Made by a program: the position numbers and the translations under genes. Positions 8,701 through 16,967 of a stretch of DNA of 64,000 bases are shown piece by piece (position 1 is the stretch's first letter; the number at the start of each line of letters is the position of its first letter). The notes below the pieces were generated by a model, which made no database searches, was not told the origin of the DNA, and saw nothing but the letters and a program-made list of their open reading frames with translations. The stretch is taken from positions 26,570 through 90,569 of the forward strand of contig JAQTME010000003.1 in the NCBI GenBank assembly GCA_028714535.1, in the 5' to 3' direction. This stretch comes from Candidatus Iainarchaeum sp. (GTDB taxonomy: Archaea > Micrarchaeota > Micrarchaeia > Anstonellales > Bilamarchaeaceae).

Positions 8701-10269
8701 TTGAACAAAAAGGGATTCCTGTTTACCGTGACCGTCTTCCTCATACTCACATACATCCTGCTCTCGATATCCGTATGGGTCAAGGGCGTTGAGGCGTCCG
8801 AGCGCGCCTACTCTGAATTCTACAAGGAGTCGACGGTCGAGCTCGCCATAGAGCAGATAACTCCCGCCAAGGTCGACGACGTCACCAACATCGTCATGAA
8901 CCGCGCCCTGTTCAGGCTCAACGGCAATTCCATAGACCATCCTGTCAAGGAAGGGGCTGCCGACGACGAGAACGCATACATAAGCAAGGCGCTATACGGC
9001 CTGCTGGTCAACGGCACGGCGCCATCATCCTGCTTCCAGGACTCGGCCGCCATGGCAGACGACGGCTCCTCGCTGACCGCGTGGATGTCGAACCTCAACG
9101 CGTCCCTGCTCTCCATAGGCGTCTATGTGAGCGAGTTCAGCGTCTCCAATTTCAGGGTTTGGCAGGGCGACATAGACACGGTCAACTACAGCTTCGACAT
9201 GGGCCTCAGGCTCAACGACTATTCCAACACATCGGCCGTCGTGAGGACATACCACCTGAACAACGCGGTCGGGATAAGCGGCCTTGCAGACCCCGCGCTG
9301 GCAAGGGAAAGCAGGAACCTCATAGATGGCCCCAGCACGGCCTACAGGCAGTTCTTCTTCAACAAGTCGCTCTACGCATCGCCGGACAGGATAAGCGTCA
9401 GGCAGCTTTCTACCGGGCAGGCCGGCCAGGGCTGGCTCTACGCCTACCTCGCATCCGCATCAGGCCCTAAGGACCTGGTGCCAAGCGCCGCAGAGCTTGA
9501 CATGTCACAGAGGCGCAACTACATACTGGTCGGCAGCTTCTCTGAAATAACGTCCCTTACGCCTGGCGTATACGAGGCCTTCGCAGGCTACATAATCACT
9601 GACGGGCCCGGCTACCAGGGCGAATGCATCGCCTCGAAGGTGACCAACAAGAACGAGGTGGCGACGTTCAACCCGATAAGGTACTCGGGCGATTCGTGCA
9701 CGGTTGACATAGATCCCGGGGCAGGGGCGCCGACGTCCAAGCCTTTCATCCTGGCCCATGATTTCGACGCGTCGGCTGCGCCAGAATGCCCGATATTCGC
9801 CGGCAATGCCACTGCCCGCGGCAGGTGCGCGCTCATAACGAGCAGATACCTGCCCGAGCAGATCCGCGCAGACCCCCTGAAGAAGCTTGATTCTTCTGCC
9901 AGCGCCATATACGGCGTGGAGGCGATAAGGGACTTCGTCATGTGCGGCTATTATACGCAGAACCCGGCCGCGCCGTCATACTTCCAGCGCCTCATGCCAG
10001 ATTCCTATTCGCGCAACAGCACCCTGGGCATAGAGACATTCGTCATAGGCCAGTACGCCAACTCGACGAACTATGACCTCAACAGCAGGCTCGACAGGGA
10101 GCTTTTCAACGCCAGCATAGACGGGATAAAGATAATGGGGCTGCCAGGCTGCAAGACTTATGAAAGCTGCGCAGACACGCCATCAACCGGCATATTCGCG
10201 ATAAGCCAGCAGACGGTTTCGGCCTACGGCCTGGGCCAGCTGGCATGCAGCGGCTCGAGGTGCGGATGA
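8701..10269 (+). CDS. Large pilin-like or pseudopilin surface protein (operon gene 2)
   Basis: About 522 residues. The N-terminus has a short basic leader (NKKG) followed by a hydrophobic helix and a long exterior domain with many Asn-X-Ser/Thr sites and scattered cysteines. A TTG at 8701 is preceded by GGTGAT at a good distance; a GTG at 8692 is an alternative. The lone helix followed by a large globular domain is typical of archaeal pilin-like or archaellum-like structural subunits, but no specific family is recognised. It overlaps the next gene's ATG, indicating coupling. Confidence 0.65.
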   Translation: MNKKGFLFTVTVFLILTYILLSISVWVKGVEASERAYSEFYKESTVELAIEQITPAKVDDVTNIVMNRALFRLNGNSIDHPVKEGAADDENAYISKALYGLLVNGTAPSSCFQDSAAMADDGSSLTAWMSNLNASLLSIGVYVSEFSVSNFRVWQGDIDTVNYSFDMGLRLNDYSNTSAVVRTYHLNNAVGISGLADPALARESRNLIDGPSTAYRQFFFNKSLYASPDRISVRQLSTGQAGQGWLYAYLASASGPKDLVPSAAELDMSQRRNYILVGSFSEITSLTPGVYEAFAGYIITDGPGYQGECIASKVTNKNEVATFNPIRYSGDSCTVDIDPGAGAPTSKPFILAHDFDASAAPECPIFAGNATARGRCALITSRYLPEQIRADPLKKLDSSASAIYGVEAIRDFVMCGYYTQNPAAPSYFQRLMPDSYSRNSTLGIETFVIGQYANSTNYDLNSRLDRELFNASIDGIKIMGLPGCKTYESCADTPSTGIFAISQQTVSAYGLGQLACSGSRCG

Positions 10270-10697
10270 TGAAAGGGCAGACATCGCTTGAAGTCCTTGT
10301 GACCGTCGGCATAATCCTGGCGTTCACGATACCGGTCCTGTTCCTCCTCCTCTCCCTCACGTCGGTGGGCTACGAGAAGACCGCCACGGCGCAGGCCGAC
10401 GCATCGGCGCGCTCGCTTGCTGACACCATGAACTTCGTCTATTCCCAGGGGCCCGGGGCCAGGAAGGTGCTCCTGCTCAACGTCCCGGCATCGACCCAGG
10501 ACGTATATGCGGCTGACGGCGAGGCGGTGGTGCGCATAAAGACCTCGGCGGGCACCGTGGATGCGGTCTCGCCCACGTTCGCCAATATCGCAGGCACGTA
10601 CCAGACCACACGCACCGTCGCCGGGCAGAAGACCGGCCTTTTCATAATCATCGTAGAGAACCAGGACGGCAAGGTGAAGTTCGTTGAATCATCCTGA
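10269..10697 (+). CDS. Type IV pilin-like protein, class III signal peptide
   Basis: The 142-residue product begins MKGQTSLEVLVTVGII. KGQTSLE followed by a hydrophobic helix is the classic archaeal class III signal sequence, with Gln at +1 and Glu five positions on, cleaved by a type IV prepilin peptidase such as EppA or PibD. The start at 10269 has GAGGTG six bases upstream, better placed than the ATG at 10266. The mature part is a beta-rich soluble domain. It is the clearest pilin in this operon. Confidence 0.8.
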   Translation: MKGQTSLEVLVTVGIILAFTIPVLFLLLSLTSVGYEKTATAQADASARSLADTMNFVYSQGPGARKVLLLNVPASTQDVYAADGEAVVRIKTSAGTVDAVSPTFANIAGTYQTTRTVAGQKTGLFIIIVENQDGKVKFVESS

Positions 10698-11151
10698 GCG
10701 CGGCCAGGTAGCCGCGGAGTTCATGCTTTACACGGCCGTCTTCATGTTCGTGGTCATCGCATCGTTCGTGGTCATAAGCCAGCTGCAGGGCAGCGAGATA
10801 CCCCTGCGGCAGAACACCGTGGCCGAGGAGACGGGCGAGGGCTTCGCCAGCATACTCACGCTGGCGGTAAAGGGCGGGGAGGGCTTCACCTACAGCTACG
10901 CGTTCCCGAAGACCATATTCGGCCTGCCATACGTGATAGACCTGAACGAGCTCGCCTATGGCAAGGACACGTTCATAATGGAATGGGCCGGGCCGTACGG
11001 GAACTTCAGTTACTCGTACGCTGTGCCTGCCTACGATTACCGCATAGCCGGCACGTGCCTGTCGGGCAACAGGCTGCTCAGCAACCAGTGCTCCAACGTG
11101 CTGGTATTAAACAACGATGGGAAGAAACTTACGATAACACAGGGTGAATGA
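10684..11151 (+). CDS. Type IV pilin-like protein with TTG start
   Basis: The 155-residue product reads MNHPERGQVAAEFMLY at the N-terminus, so RGQVAAEF is again a class III-type processing site before the hydrophobic helix. No ATG lies upstream of that site, and the TTG at 10684 is preceded by AAGGTGA about seven bases away, so a TTG start is supported. It overlaps the previous gene by 14 bases. Two cysteines lie near the C-terminus. Role inferred as pilin or minor pilin. Confidence 0.75.
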   Translation: MNHPERGQVAAEFMLYTAVFMFVVIASFVVISQLQGSEIPLRQNTVAEETGEGFASILTLAVKGGEGFTYSYAFPKTIFGLPYVIDLNELAYGKDTFIMEWAGPYGNFSYSYAVPAYDYRIAGTCLSGNRLLSNQCSNVLVLNNDGKKLTITQGE

Positions 11152-11152
11152 A

Positions 11153-11662
11153 ATGAAGGGACAATATTTCAGCTTCGATGCCATAATCGCCGCGGTCATA
11201 TTCGTCATGGCGCTGGTCGCGCTGCTTTCCTACTGGCACAGCGTGAAGTCGTACCTGGACTACCAGGCCGACCCGCTCTCGCGCGAGTCCGTGCGCATAT
11301 CGAACCTGCTGTTCACGCCGCCGTCCCCGTCACCCGACTGCATGGAGATGTCCAGGCTCGGATTCTCGTTGGGCTGGGACGACAGGAGGGTGAATTCGTC
11401 CATCGTGGAATGCGCGTCGCTCAGGGCGGGCGTCAGCCCCAACTGGCTGAAGCAGATGCTCGGCACCGGTTATGACGTTTCAATCACCGTGAGCGACCTC
11501 TCCTCGGACATCCCGGCGACTGTCGCTGTCATCGGCGGCTCGGCTGACGACGTGAAGAACGCGAAAGAGGTCGTCAAGATGCGCAGGCTGGCCACGGTGG
11601 TGAACCCCGACGGCTCGACCTACCTGGCGGCGTTCGACCTGAGCATCTATACCGCGCAGTAA
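11153..11662 (+). CDS. Pilin-like protein (operon gene 5)
   Basis: The 169-residue product starts MKGQYFSFDAIIAAVIFVM: a KGQ leader and an acidic residue soon after, followed by the hydrophobic helix. The start at 11153 has GGTGA five to six bases upstream within the previous gene. The mature domain has two cysteines (DCMEMS, VECASL) and appears globular. It ends the operon and is followed by T-rich tracts. The FSFDA segment matches FSLDA in operon gene 1, suggesting two related subunits bracket the cluster. Confidence 0.7.
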   Translation: MKGQYFSFDAIIAAVIFVMALVALLSYWHSVKSYLDYQADPLSRESVRISNLLFTPPSPSPDCMEMSRLGFSLGWDDRRVNSSIVECASLRAGVSPNWLKQMLGTGYDVSITVSDLSSDIPATVAVIGGSADDVKNAKEVVKMRRLATVVNPDGSTYLAAFDLSIYTAQ

Positions 11663-11663
11663 T

Positions 11664-11690
11664 CCTTCTTTTTCCGCATATTTTTCACAC
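11664..11690 (+). terminator. T-rich terminator of the pilin-like operon
   Basis: Two T-tracts follow the last pilin-like stop codon, matching the U-rich termination signals used in archaea. Confidence 0.45.
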
Positions 11691-11704
11691 TGGGCAGAGG
11701 GAAA

Positions 11705-11733
11705 AATAAAAAAAAGGAAGCGCGCTGCGCTTC
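11705..11733 (-). terminator. Hairpin plus U-tract terminator after dnaG
   Basis: On the minus strand a perfect 7-bp stem (GAAGCGC / GCGCTTC, three-base loop) overlaps the dnaG stop codon. It is followed by about eight T residues and more T-rich sequence. This is the layout of a bacterial intrinsic terminator; archaea need mainly the U-tract. Confidence 0.55.
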
Positions 11734-13153
11734 ACTTGCTCTTCGTGATTATCTCGATGTTCTCAGGCGCCTTGTTGACGTTCCCTATCTTTATGCCGAT
11801 GAGGGTCTTCACGCCCTGCTTGGCCGCCAGGTCCACGAGCCTCTGCGTTATTATGCCGTCGAACACTATGGCATGCACGTCGCTGGTCTCGCCAAGCGCC
11901 TTTATCACGTCGCGCACCGGGACCTCTGATATCCTCTCGAGGCCGCTGTTGTAGAACCTCGCCCTGAGGGTGTTGCTGAGCTCGTTCAGCTCCTTCATCA
12001 GCCCGTTCTTGTCGACCCTGACCGGTGCGGCGGGGGCCGCTGCGGCCTTCTCCTCCGCCTCGCCCGGCAGCGGCGGCAGCGCCGGCTCCTCCCTCCTGCG
12101 CGGAGGCTCGCGTTCGCGCTGCATCTCCCTCGGCTGCTCGCGCGGCACTGGAGCGACCTGGGTGTAGGAGCTCCTGTCCACGGTTATCCTGCCCTGGGAA
12201 CGTTCGTCCTCCCGCGCGCGGGCCGCCTCGACCTCGCGGCTCGGGACCGGCTGGGACGTATCCTCCGGGTTTTCCTGCCTGAACCTGGGAATCTCCTTCC
12301 TCATCCTCTCAGGGGCGCCCCTGCCACCCTTGCCCGTCTGCTCGTAGGGCACGCGGTTGCGCAGGTACTTTATCATCTCCTTGCGGGTGAGCTCCTCGAC
12401 CTCCATGCCTGTCGGGGCGCGGGCCACGAAGTCTATGTCCACCCCTCCCTGGGCGAGCTCGTTCAGGATGATGTCGCCGCCCCTGTCGCCGTCAAGGAAG
12501 AGCGTGACCTCCTTCCTCTTGGACAGCTCGACGATTGTCCTGGTCACCTTCGCGCCGCCTATGGCGACCACGTTGGTGATGTCGTTTTTGAGCAGGTTTA
12601 TCACGTCAGCACGGCCCTCGACGAACACGGTCTCGTTGTTCCTGTCGACGGTCGGCCCAGCCGGCAGCCTGTCAGCGCCGTATTCGGTGACCTCGGCCGT
12701 CTTGACCTCGTCCCTGACCAGCTCTGAGATCTCCTTGCTCTCGGGTATCTCCGTCTTTATGAGCGTCTTGAGCAGCAGCTTGGCCCTGTCCACGAGCACC
12801 TTCCTCTTGAGGTTGCGCGTGTCCTCGACCTTGGTTATCCTCAGCCTCGCCTCGCACGGGCCGACCCTGTCGACCGTCTCCAGCGCAGCTGCGATTATGC
12901 ACGTCTCCACCATGTCGAGGCTGCTGGGTATCTTTATGACCCCGCTGGTCCTGCCGTCCGAGCCGGACAGGTCGACCTCTATCCTTCCTATCCTGCCGTT
13001 CTTCTGCAGGTCGCGGAGGTCAAGCTCGTCGCCGAGGAGGCCTTCGGTCTGGCCGAAGATCGCCCCAACCACGTCCGGCTTCTCCACAAGCCCGGAAATC
13101 TCCACGTTCGTGTATATCAGGTATTTGACTGTATCTATGTATGTCTTAGCCAT
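11732..13153 (-). CDS. dnaG: Archaeal DnaG-type primase
   Basis: The 473-residue protein begins MAKTYIDTVKYLIYTNVEISG and contains a central Toprim domain: TVFVEGRADVINLL supplies the catalytic Glu and LFLDGDRGGD the metal-binding Asp cluster. A low-complexity, charge-rich linker rich in Arg, Glu and Pro (encoded about 12050-12330) precedes a C-terminal dsRNA/exosome-type domain. In archaea DnaG is mainly a subunit of the RNA exosome and can prime DNA. The ATG at 13153 follows GGAAGGTGA. It overlaps the upstream Toprim gene by eight bases. Confidence 0.93.
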   Translation of the reverse strand: MAKTYIDTVKYLIYTNVEISGLVEKPDVVGAIFGQTEGLLGDELDLRDLQKNGRIGRIEVDLSGSDGRTSGVIKIPSSLDMVETCIIAAALETVDRVGPCEARLRITKVEDTRNLKRKVLVDRAKLLLKTLIKTEIPESKEISELVRDEVKTAEVTEYGADRLPAGPTVDRNNETVFVEGRADVINLLKNDITNVVAIGGAKVTRTIVELSKRKEVTLFLDGDRGGDIILNELAQGGVDIDFVARAPTGMEVEELTRKEMIKYLRNRVPYEQTGKGGRGAPERMRKEIPRFRQENPEDTSQPVPSREVEAARAREDERSQGRITVDRSSYTQVAPVPREQPREMQREREPPRRREEPALPPLPGEAEEKAAAAPAAPVRVDKNGLMKELNELSNTLRARFYNSGLERISEVPVRDVIKALGETSDVHAIVFDGIITQRLVDLAAKQGVKTLIGIKIGNVNKAPENIEIITKSK

Positions 13154-13526
13154 TGTTTTCACCTTCCTCAATCAATTCATCATATCCTCTTTTCGCATCC
13201 TCGAAATAACGCACGTTAAGGATGCGCCCGAGGGCCTTCCTGGTCTCCAGCTCGGCCCTGATGGACCGCGCCTCGAGCTCGTCCCTGGCGAGCGCAGCGA
13301 GCTGTTCGCCGCGCCTGTCCAGGTCCGTGAGCACGAAAACCGTTTCGACCCCTTTTTCAGCGACCCTGTCGCAGCTTATCCTCAGGTTGCCGGATATGGT
13401 CAGGACGTTGCGGCATCCAAGGAGGGCCAACGCCTCCCTGTCCCGCTTGCCTTCCACGAAGACCCAGCCTTCCCTGAGCTGCTTCAGGATCTTGTCGAGC
13501 AGCTTCAGTTTCTGCTTTATTTCCAC
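13146..13526 (-). CDS. Small Toprim-domain protein
   Basis: The 126-residue protein is essentially a lone Toprim domain: VFVEGKRDREALALLG (catalytic Glu) and VFVLTDLDRRG (Asp pair). A GTG at 13526 is the start, since GGAGG lies just upstream in the right place and there is no good ATG. The stop overlaps the dnaG start by eight bases, so the two are translationally coupled. Small archaeal Toprim proteins resemble RNase M5 and topoisomerase-type cores; a role with DnaG in RNA processing or repair is inferred from the coupling. Confidence 0.8.
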   Translation of the reverse strand: MEIKQKLKLLDKILKQLREGWVFVEGKRDREALALLGCRNVLTISGNLRISCDRVAEKGVETVFVLTDLDRRGEQLAALARDELEARSIRAELETRKALGRILNVRYFEDAKRGYDELIEEGENNG

Positions 13527-13562
13527 TGCTTTCCTCCGTGGGGACCAGAACGAGAGACCATT

Positions 13563-13657
13563 GCTGTGCACTGTTGACCGCCCTTGCGGGCCGCCCATCC
13601 CTTTCGGGACGGTCGTTCCGTCATGGCTTGAAGCTCAGGTGGCCATCCATGCACAGC
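13563..13657 (-). ncRNA. Candidate structured RNA upstream of toprim-dnaG
   Basis: On the minus strand a perfect 8-bp closing helix (13657-13650 with 13570-13563) encloses three more helices: a 5-bp stem (13646-13642 with 13627-13623), a 5-bp stem (13614-13610 with 13580-13576), and inside it two hairpins with GNRA loops, TCCC-GAAA-GGGA (13609-13598) and CCC-GCAA-GGG (13590-13581). The 5' end of the closing helix lies 26 bp from a TATA-like TAAAAA element (13681-13686), which would set transcription to start there. It could be a separate small RNA or a structured 5' leader ending 36 bases before the toprim GTG. Not matched to a known family by eye. Confidence 0.4.
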
Positions 13658-13680
13658 GTTATTATGCTGCATGCAAGGTG

Positions 13681-13686
13681 TTTTTA
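13681..13686 (-). promoter_or_regulatory. TATA-like element for the structured RNA
   Basis: TAAAAA on the minus strand overlaps the CBS gene stop codon and lies about 26 bp from base 13657, the predicted RNA 5' end. Confidence 0.35.
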
Positions 13687-14115
13687 GCCCATCGCCGCCC
13701 TTTCCTCTATTAGGTCGACGACGACAGGGAATATCTTCATGATATCCCCTTCGCTCAAAACGCCTATGAGTTCATTATCGTCATTCACGACCGGGAGCCG
13801 CTTTATCTTGTTCTCCCGCATCGCTTTTGCTGCATCTTCTATGGTCGTTTCGGGTCTCACCACCCTCAGCGGCTTCGACATGACTTCTTCAACGGGCACC
13901 CCGCTCGGATCCTTGCCCCTGGCAAGGAGGTTGCAGACTATGTCCCTCTCGGTGATTATGCCTTTGGCATGCTTGCCGGCCTTGTCCTGGACGACTATCA
14001 CTGAACCGATGCCGTTTTTCTTCATCAGCTTAGCCACATCTATGGCGGTTTTTCCGAATGGTATGACTATGACCTTCTTGGTCATGATGTCTCCCACTCT
14101 CAAGTCCGATCCCAT
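13684..14115 (-). CDS. CBS-pair protein
   Basis: The 143-residue protein is two CBS domains and nothing else: VGDIMTKKVIVIPFGKTAID with GIITERDI, then VEEVMSKPLRVVRPETTIED with LIGVLSEGDIM. Such proteins bind adenine nucleotides and regulate partners allosterically. The ATG at 14115 lies 26 bp from a TTTAAAAA element at 14138-14145. No specific partner is evident next to it. The family is clear; the physiological target is unknown. Confidence 0.88.
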   Translation of the reverse strand: MGSDLRVGDIMTKKVIVIPFGKTAIDVAKLMKKNGIGSVIVVQDKAGKHAKGIITERDIVCNLLARGKDPSGVPVEEVMSKPLRVVRPETTIEDAAKAMRENKIKRLPVVNDDNELIGVLSEGDIMKIFPVVVDLIEERAAMG

Positions 14116-14137
14116 GGAATAAACATGCTCGGAAACG

Positions 14138-14145
14138 TTTAAAAA
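14138..14145 (-). promoter_or_regulatory. TATA-like promoter of the CBS gene
   Basis: TTTTTAAA on the minus strand is centred 26 bp before the ATG at 14115. It lies back-to-back with a separate plus-strand TATA element for leuS. Confidence 0.45.
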
Positions 14146-14203
14146 GCGTGGGTGGGCGCCGCAATCCCCCTGCCCTTCCAGCCCAGTCTCGGTACGCCCA
14201 CAA

Positions 14204-14212
14204 CTTAAAAAG
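14204..14212 (+). promoter_or_regulatory. TATA-like promoter of leuS
   Basis: CTTAAAAAG lies 27 bp before the ATG at 14235, again predicting a leaderless start. Confidence 0.45.
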
Positions 14213-14234
14213 TCTTTCCAGTCTATATCGGCGT

Positions 14235-16961
14235 ATGGATGCCAGTGCCATTGAGAAGAAATGGTCCACGAGGTGGGCAGATGCCAGGGCGTTCGAGGCC
14301 GACCCTGACCCGAAGAGGGAGAAGCGCTACGTCACCGCCGCGTTCCCCTACCCGAACTCGCCCCAGCACATAGGCCATGCCAGGACCTACACTACGGCGG
14401 ACATATATGCGCGCTACCTGAGGCTTAAGGGCTACAACGTGCTCTTCCCCATGGGCTTCCACGTCACAGGGACGCCGATACTGGCCATGGCGAAGCGCAT
14501 CGCGGCCAAGGACCCGGACGTCCTCGGCGTTTTCGACAAGATCTACGGCATCCCGCCATCACAGGCTGCGAAGCTCACCGAGCCGCGCGCCCTCGTCGCC
14601 CATTTCTCCGCCGAGATAGAGCAGGGCATGAGGGAAATCGGCTATTCGATAGACTGGAGGCGGAAATTCTATTCCTACGACGAGAAGTTCAACAGGTTCA
14701 TCCAATGGCAGTTCCGGAAGCTCAAGGAGCTCGGCTACCTGGTGAAGGGCGAGTACCCCATCGCCTGGTGCCCCTCGGACAAGAACGCCGTGAGCGCGCA
14801 CGACACGCGGGGCGACGTGGACCCCGACCTAGACAACGTGACCGTGATAAAGTTCGCTGTTTCTGCCGGCGAATCGCTTGTGGTGACCACCTACCGCCCC
14901 GAGACGGTATACGGGGTCACGAACATCTGGCTCAACCCCAAGGCATCCTACGTGCGGGCGAAGCACGGCAAGGAGACGCTCATACTGGCCGAGGAGGCGG
15001 CGAAAGCGCTCGACCTCCAGCTCGGGCTCGCGATAACAGGCAAGATCAAGGCGGAGGACGTCCTGAAGATGGGCGCGAAGAACCCCATGACCGGCGAAAC
15101 AGTGCCGGTCTGGCCGGCCTCGTTCGTCCAGCCGGGCGTCGGCACCGGAATCGTCATGAGCGTGCCTGCGCATGCCCCGCTGGACTACCTCGCCCTGCGC
15201 GACCTGGGCAAGGAAGGCATGAGGATGCCGCAGGTCGTGAGCCTGAAGGGGTATGGCGCAGCGCCGGCGAAGGAAGCAGTGGAGCGGCTGGGCGTGAAGA
15301 GCCAGGACGACCCGAAGGCAGAGGAGGCCACCGAGGAAATCTACACCAAGGAGGCGCACGAGGGCATAATGCACGCCGGCGAGTTCAAGGGCGAGCATGT
15401 TTCCACCGCGCGCGAGAAAATAGCCGCGAAGATGGCAAAGGGCGGCAGCGCGTTCCCCATAGTCACCATCTCAAACGGCCCGGTCCAGTGCCGCTGCGGC
15501 GCGACAGTGGTCGTCAACATACTCAAGGACCAGTGGTTCATCGACTACGGCATTCCAGGCTGGAAGGACAAGGCCAAGGAATGCCTTTCCGGCATGAAGA
15601 TAATCCCTGAGAAGACGCGCAGCGAATACCTGTATACAATAGACTGGCTGAAAACGAGGCCGTGCACCCGCGCGGCCGGGCTGGGTACGAAGTTCCCGTT
15701 CGACGAGACGAAGATGATAGAGGCGCTTTCCGACTCCACAATCTACATGGCCTACTATACCATCGCGCACCTGCTGGCTGACGTAGACGTGGCGAAGCTG
15801 GACGACAAGTTCTTCGACTACGTCCTGCTCGGGAAAGGCAAGGGCGATGCGCGGATGAAAACGCTGCGCGACAGCTTCCTCTATTGGTATCCGGTCGATT
15901 CCAGGCACAGCGCCGGCGACCTCATCAGGAACCACCTCACGCTCTTCATATTCATCCACGCGGCCATCCTGGAGAAGAGGCTCTGGCCGAGGCAGATCGC
16001 CACCAACGGCTTCGTGCTCATGGACGGCGCCAAGATGAGCAAGAGCATGGGCAACATACTGCCGCTCCGCAAGGCCATAAGGGAATACGGCGCGGACATA
16101 ATCAGGTTCTCGGTCGTCTCAGGCGCAGAGCTGTCGACCGACACGGATTTCAACCGCACGGTGGCCGATGGCGTCCGCTCCAGGCTCGCGCTGATATCGC
16201 GGCTGGTGGACGAGTCGAGGAAAAAGGGCCCTGCCCAGCACGGCAGGATAGAGAAATGGCTGCTTTCGCGGCTGAACCGCAAGATAGGGCTCGCCGACCA
16301 GCTGTATGAGAAGCTCGCCATCCGCGACCTTTCGCTCCAGATATTCTACGACGTCGTTAGCGACCTGCAATGGTACGCGAAGCGGTCCAAGGGCGGGGCG
16401 AACCTGCACGACTTCTTCACGAAATGGGTGGTGCTGATGGCGCCCTTCATGCCGCACTACGCAGAGGAATACTGGGAGCTGCTCGGCGGCAAGGGCCTCG
16501 TGTCGTTCGCCCCCTTCCCCGCGCCGGACGAATCGAAGGTGGACGACACCATCGAGCGCGGCGAGGAGCTGATACGCCGCGTGCATGGCGACATAGAGAA
16601 GATATCGGCGCTCATCAAGAAGAAGCCGGCGCGCGTGACCGTTTACGCTGCATCCGAGTGGAAGCGGAAGCTCTATTCCATGGCCAAGGCCAACCCGTCG
16701 TTCGAGGCGCTCATGAAGGCCGCGGCCGCGGAGAAGATGCCGATGAAGGACGTGCAGAACGTGGCCAAGCAGATAATGAAGAACGTGCACTCCCTGGCGC
16801 TTCCGCTGTCCCAGGACGAGGAGCTCGGCGCGCTGAAGGACGCCGAGGCGTTCCTTTCCGCGGAGTATTCCTGCCCGGTCGAGGTCCTGCCTGAAGAAAA
16901 GGCGAAGCACGACAAGGCGAAATCGTCGCTGCCTGACAAGCCGGCCATCGTGCTGGAATAG
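14235..16961 (+). CDS. leuS: Leucyl-tRNA synthetase, archaeal type
   Basis: The 908-residue class I synthetase has the HIGH motif in PNSPQHIGHART (about residue 40), an inserted editing domain after about residue 200, and KMSKSMGN (about residue 600) followed by an anticodon-binding domain and C-terminal extension. The ATG at 14235 was preferred over upstream codons because it lies 27 bp after a TATA-like element and begins at MDASAIEKKWSTRW, the conserved start. It charges tRNA-Leu. The next gene starts seven bases later. Confidence 0.95.
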   Translation: MDASAIEKKWSTRWADARAFEADPDPKREKRYVTAAFPYPNSPQHIGHARTYTTADIYARYLRLKGYNVLFPMGFHVTGTPILAMAKRIAAKDPDVLGVFDKIYGIPPSQAAKLTEPRALVAHFSAEIEQGMREIGYSIDWRRKFYSYDEKFNRFIQWQFRKLKELGYLVKGEYPIAWCPSDKNAVSAHDTRGDVDPDLDNVTVIKFAVSAGESLVVTTYRPETVYGVTNIWLNPKASYVRAKHGKETLILAEEAAKALDLQLGLAITGKIKAEDVLKMGAKNPMTGETVPVWPASFVQPGVGTGIVMSVPAHAPLDYLALRDLGKEGMRMPQVVSLKGYGAAPAKEAVERLGVKSQDDPKAEEATEEIYTKEAHEGIMHAGEFKGEHVSTAREKIAAKMAKGGSAFPIVTISNGPVQCRCGATVVVNILKDQWFIDYGIPGWKDKAKECLSGMKIIPEKTRSEYLYTIDWLKTRPCTRAAGLGTKFPFDETKMIEALSDSTIYMAYYTIAHLLADVDVAKLDDKFFDYVLLGKGKGDARMKTLRDSFLYWYPVDSRHSAGDLIRNHLTLFIFIHAAILEKRLWPRQIATNGFVLMDGAKMSKSMGNILPLRKAIREYGADIIRFSVVSGAELSTDTDFNRTVADGVRSRLALISRLVDESRKKGPAQHGRIEKWLLSRLNRKIGLADQLYEKLAIRDLSLQIFYDVVSDLQWYAKRSKGGANLHDFFTKWVVLMAPFMPHYAEEYWELLGGKGLVSFAPFPAPDESKVDDTIERGEELIRRVHGDIEKISALIKKKPARVTVYAASEWKRKLYSMAKANPSFEALMKAAAAEKMPMKDVQNVAKQIMKNVHSLALPLSQDEELGALKDAEAFLSAEYSCPVEVLPEEKAKHDKAKSSLPDKPAIVLE

Positions 16962-16967
16962 GTCCAC

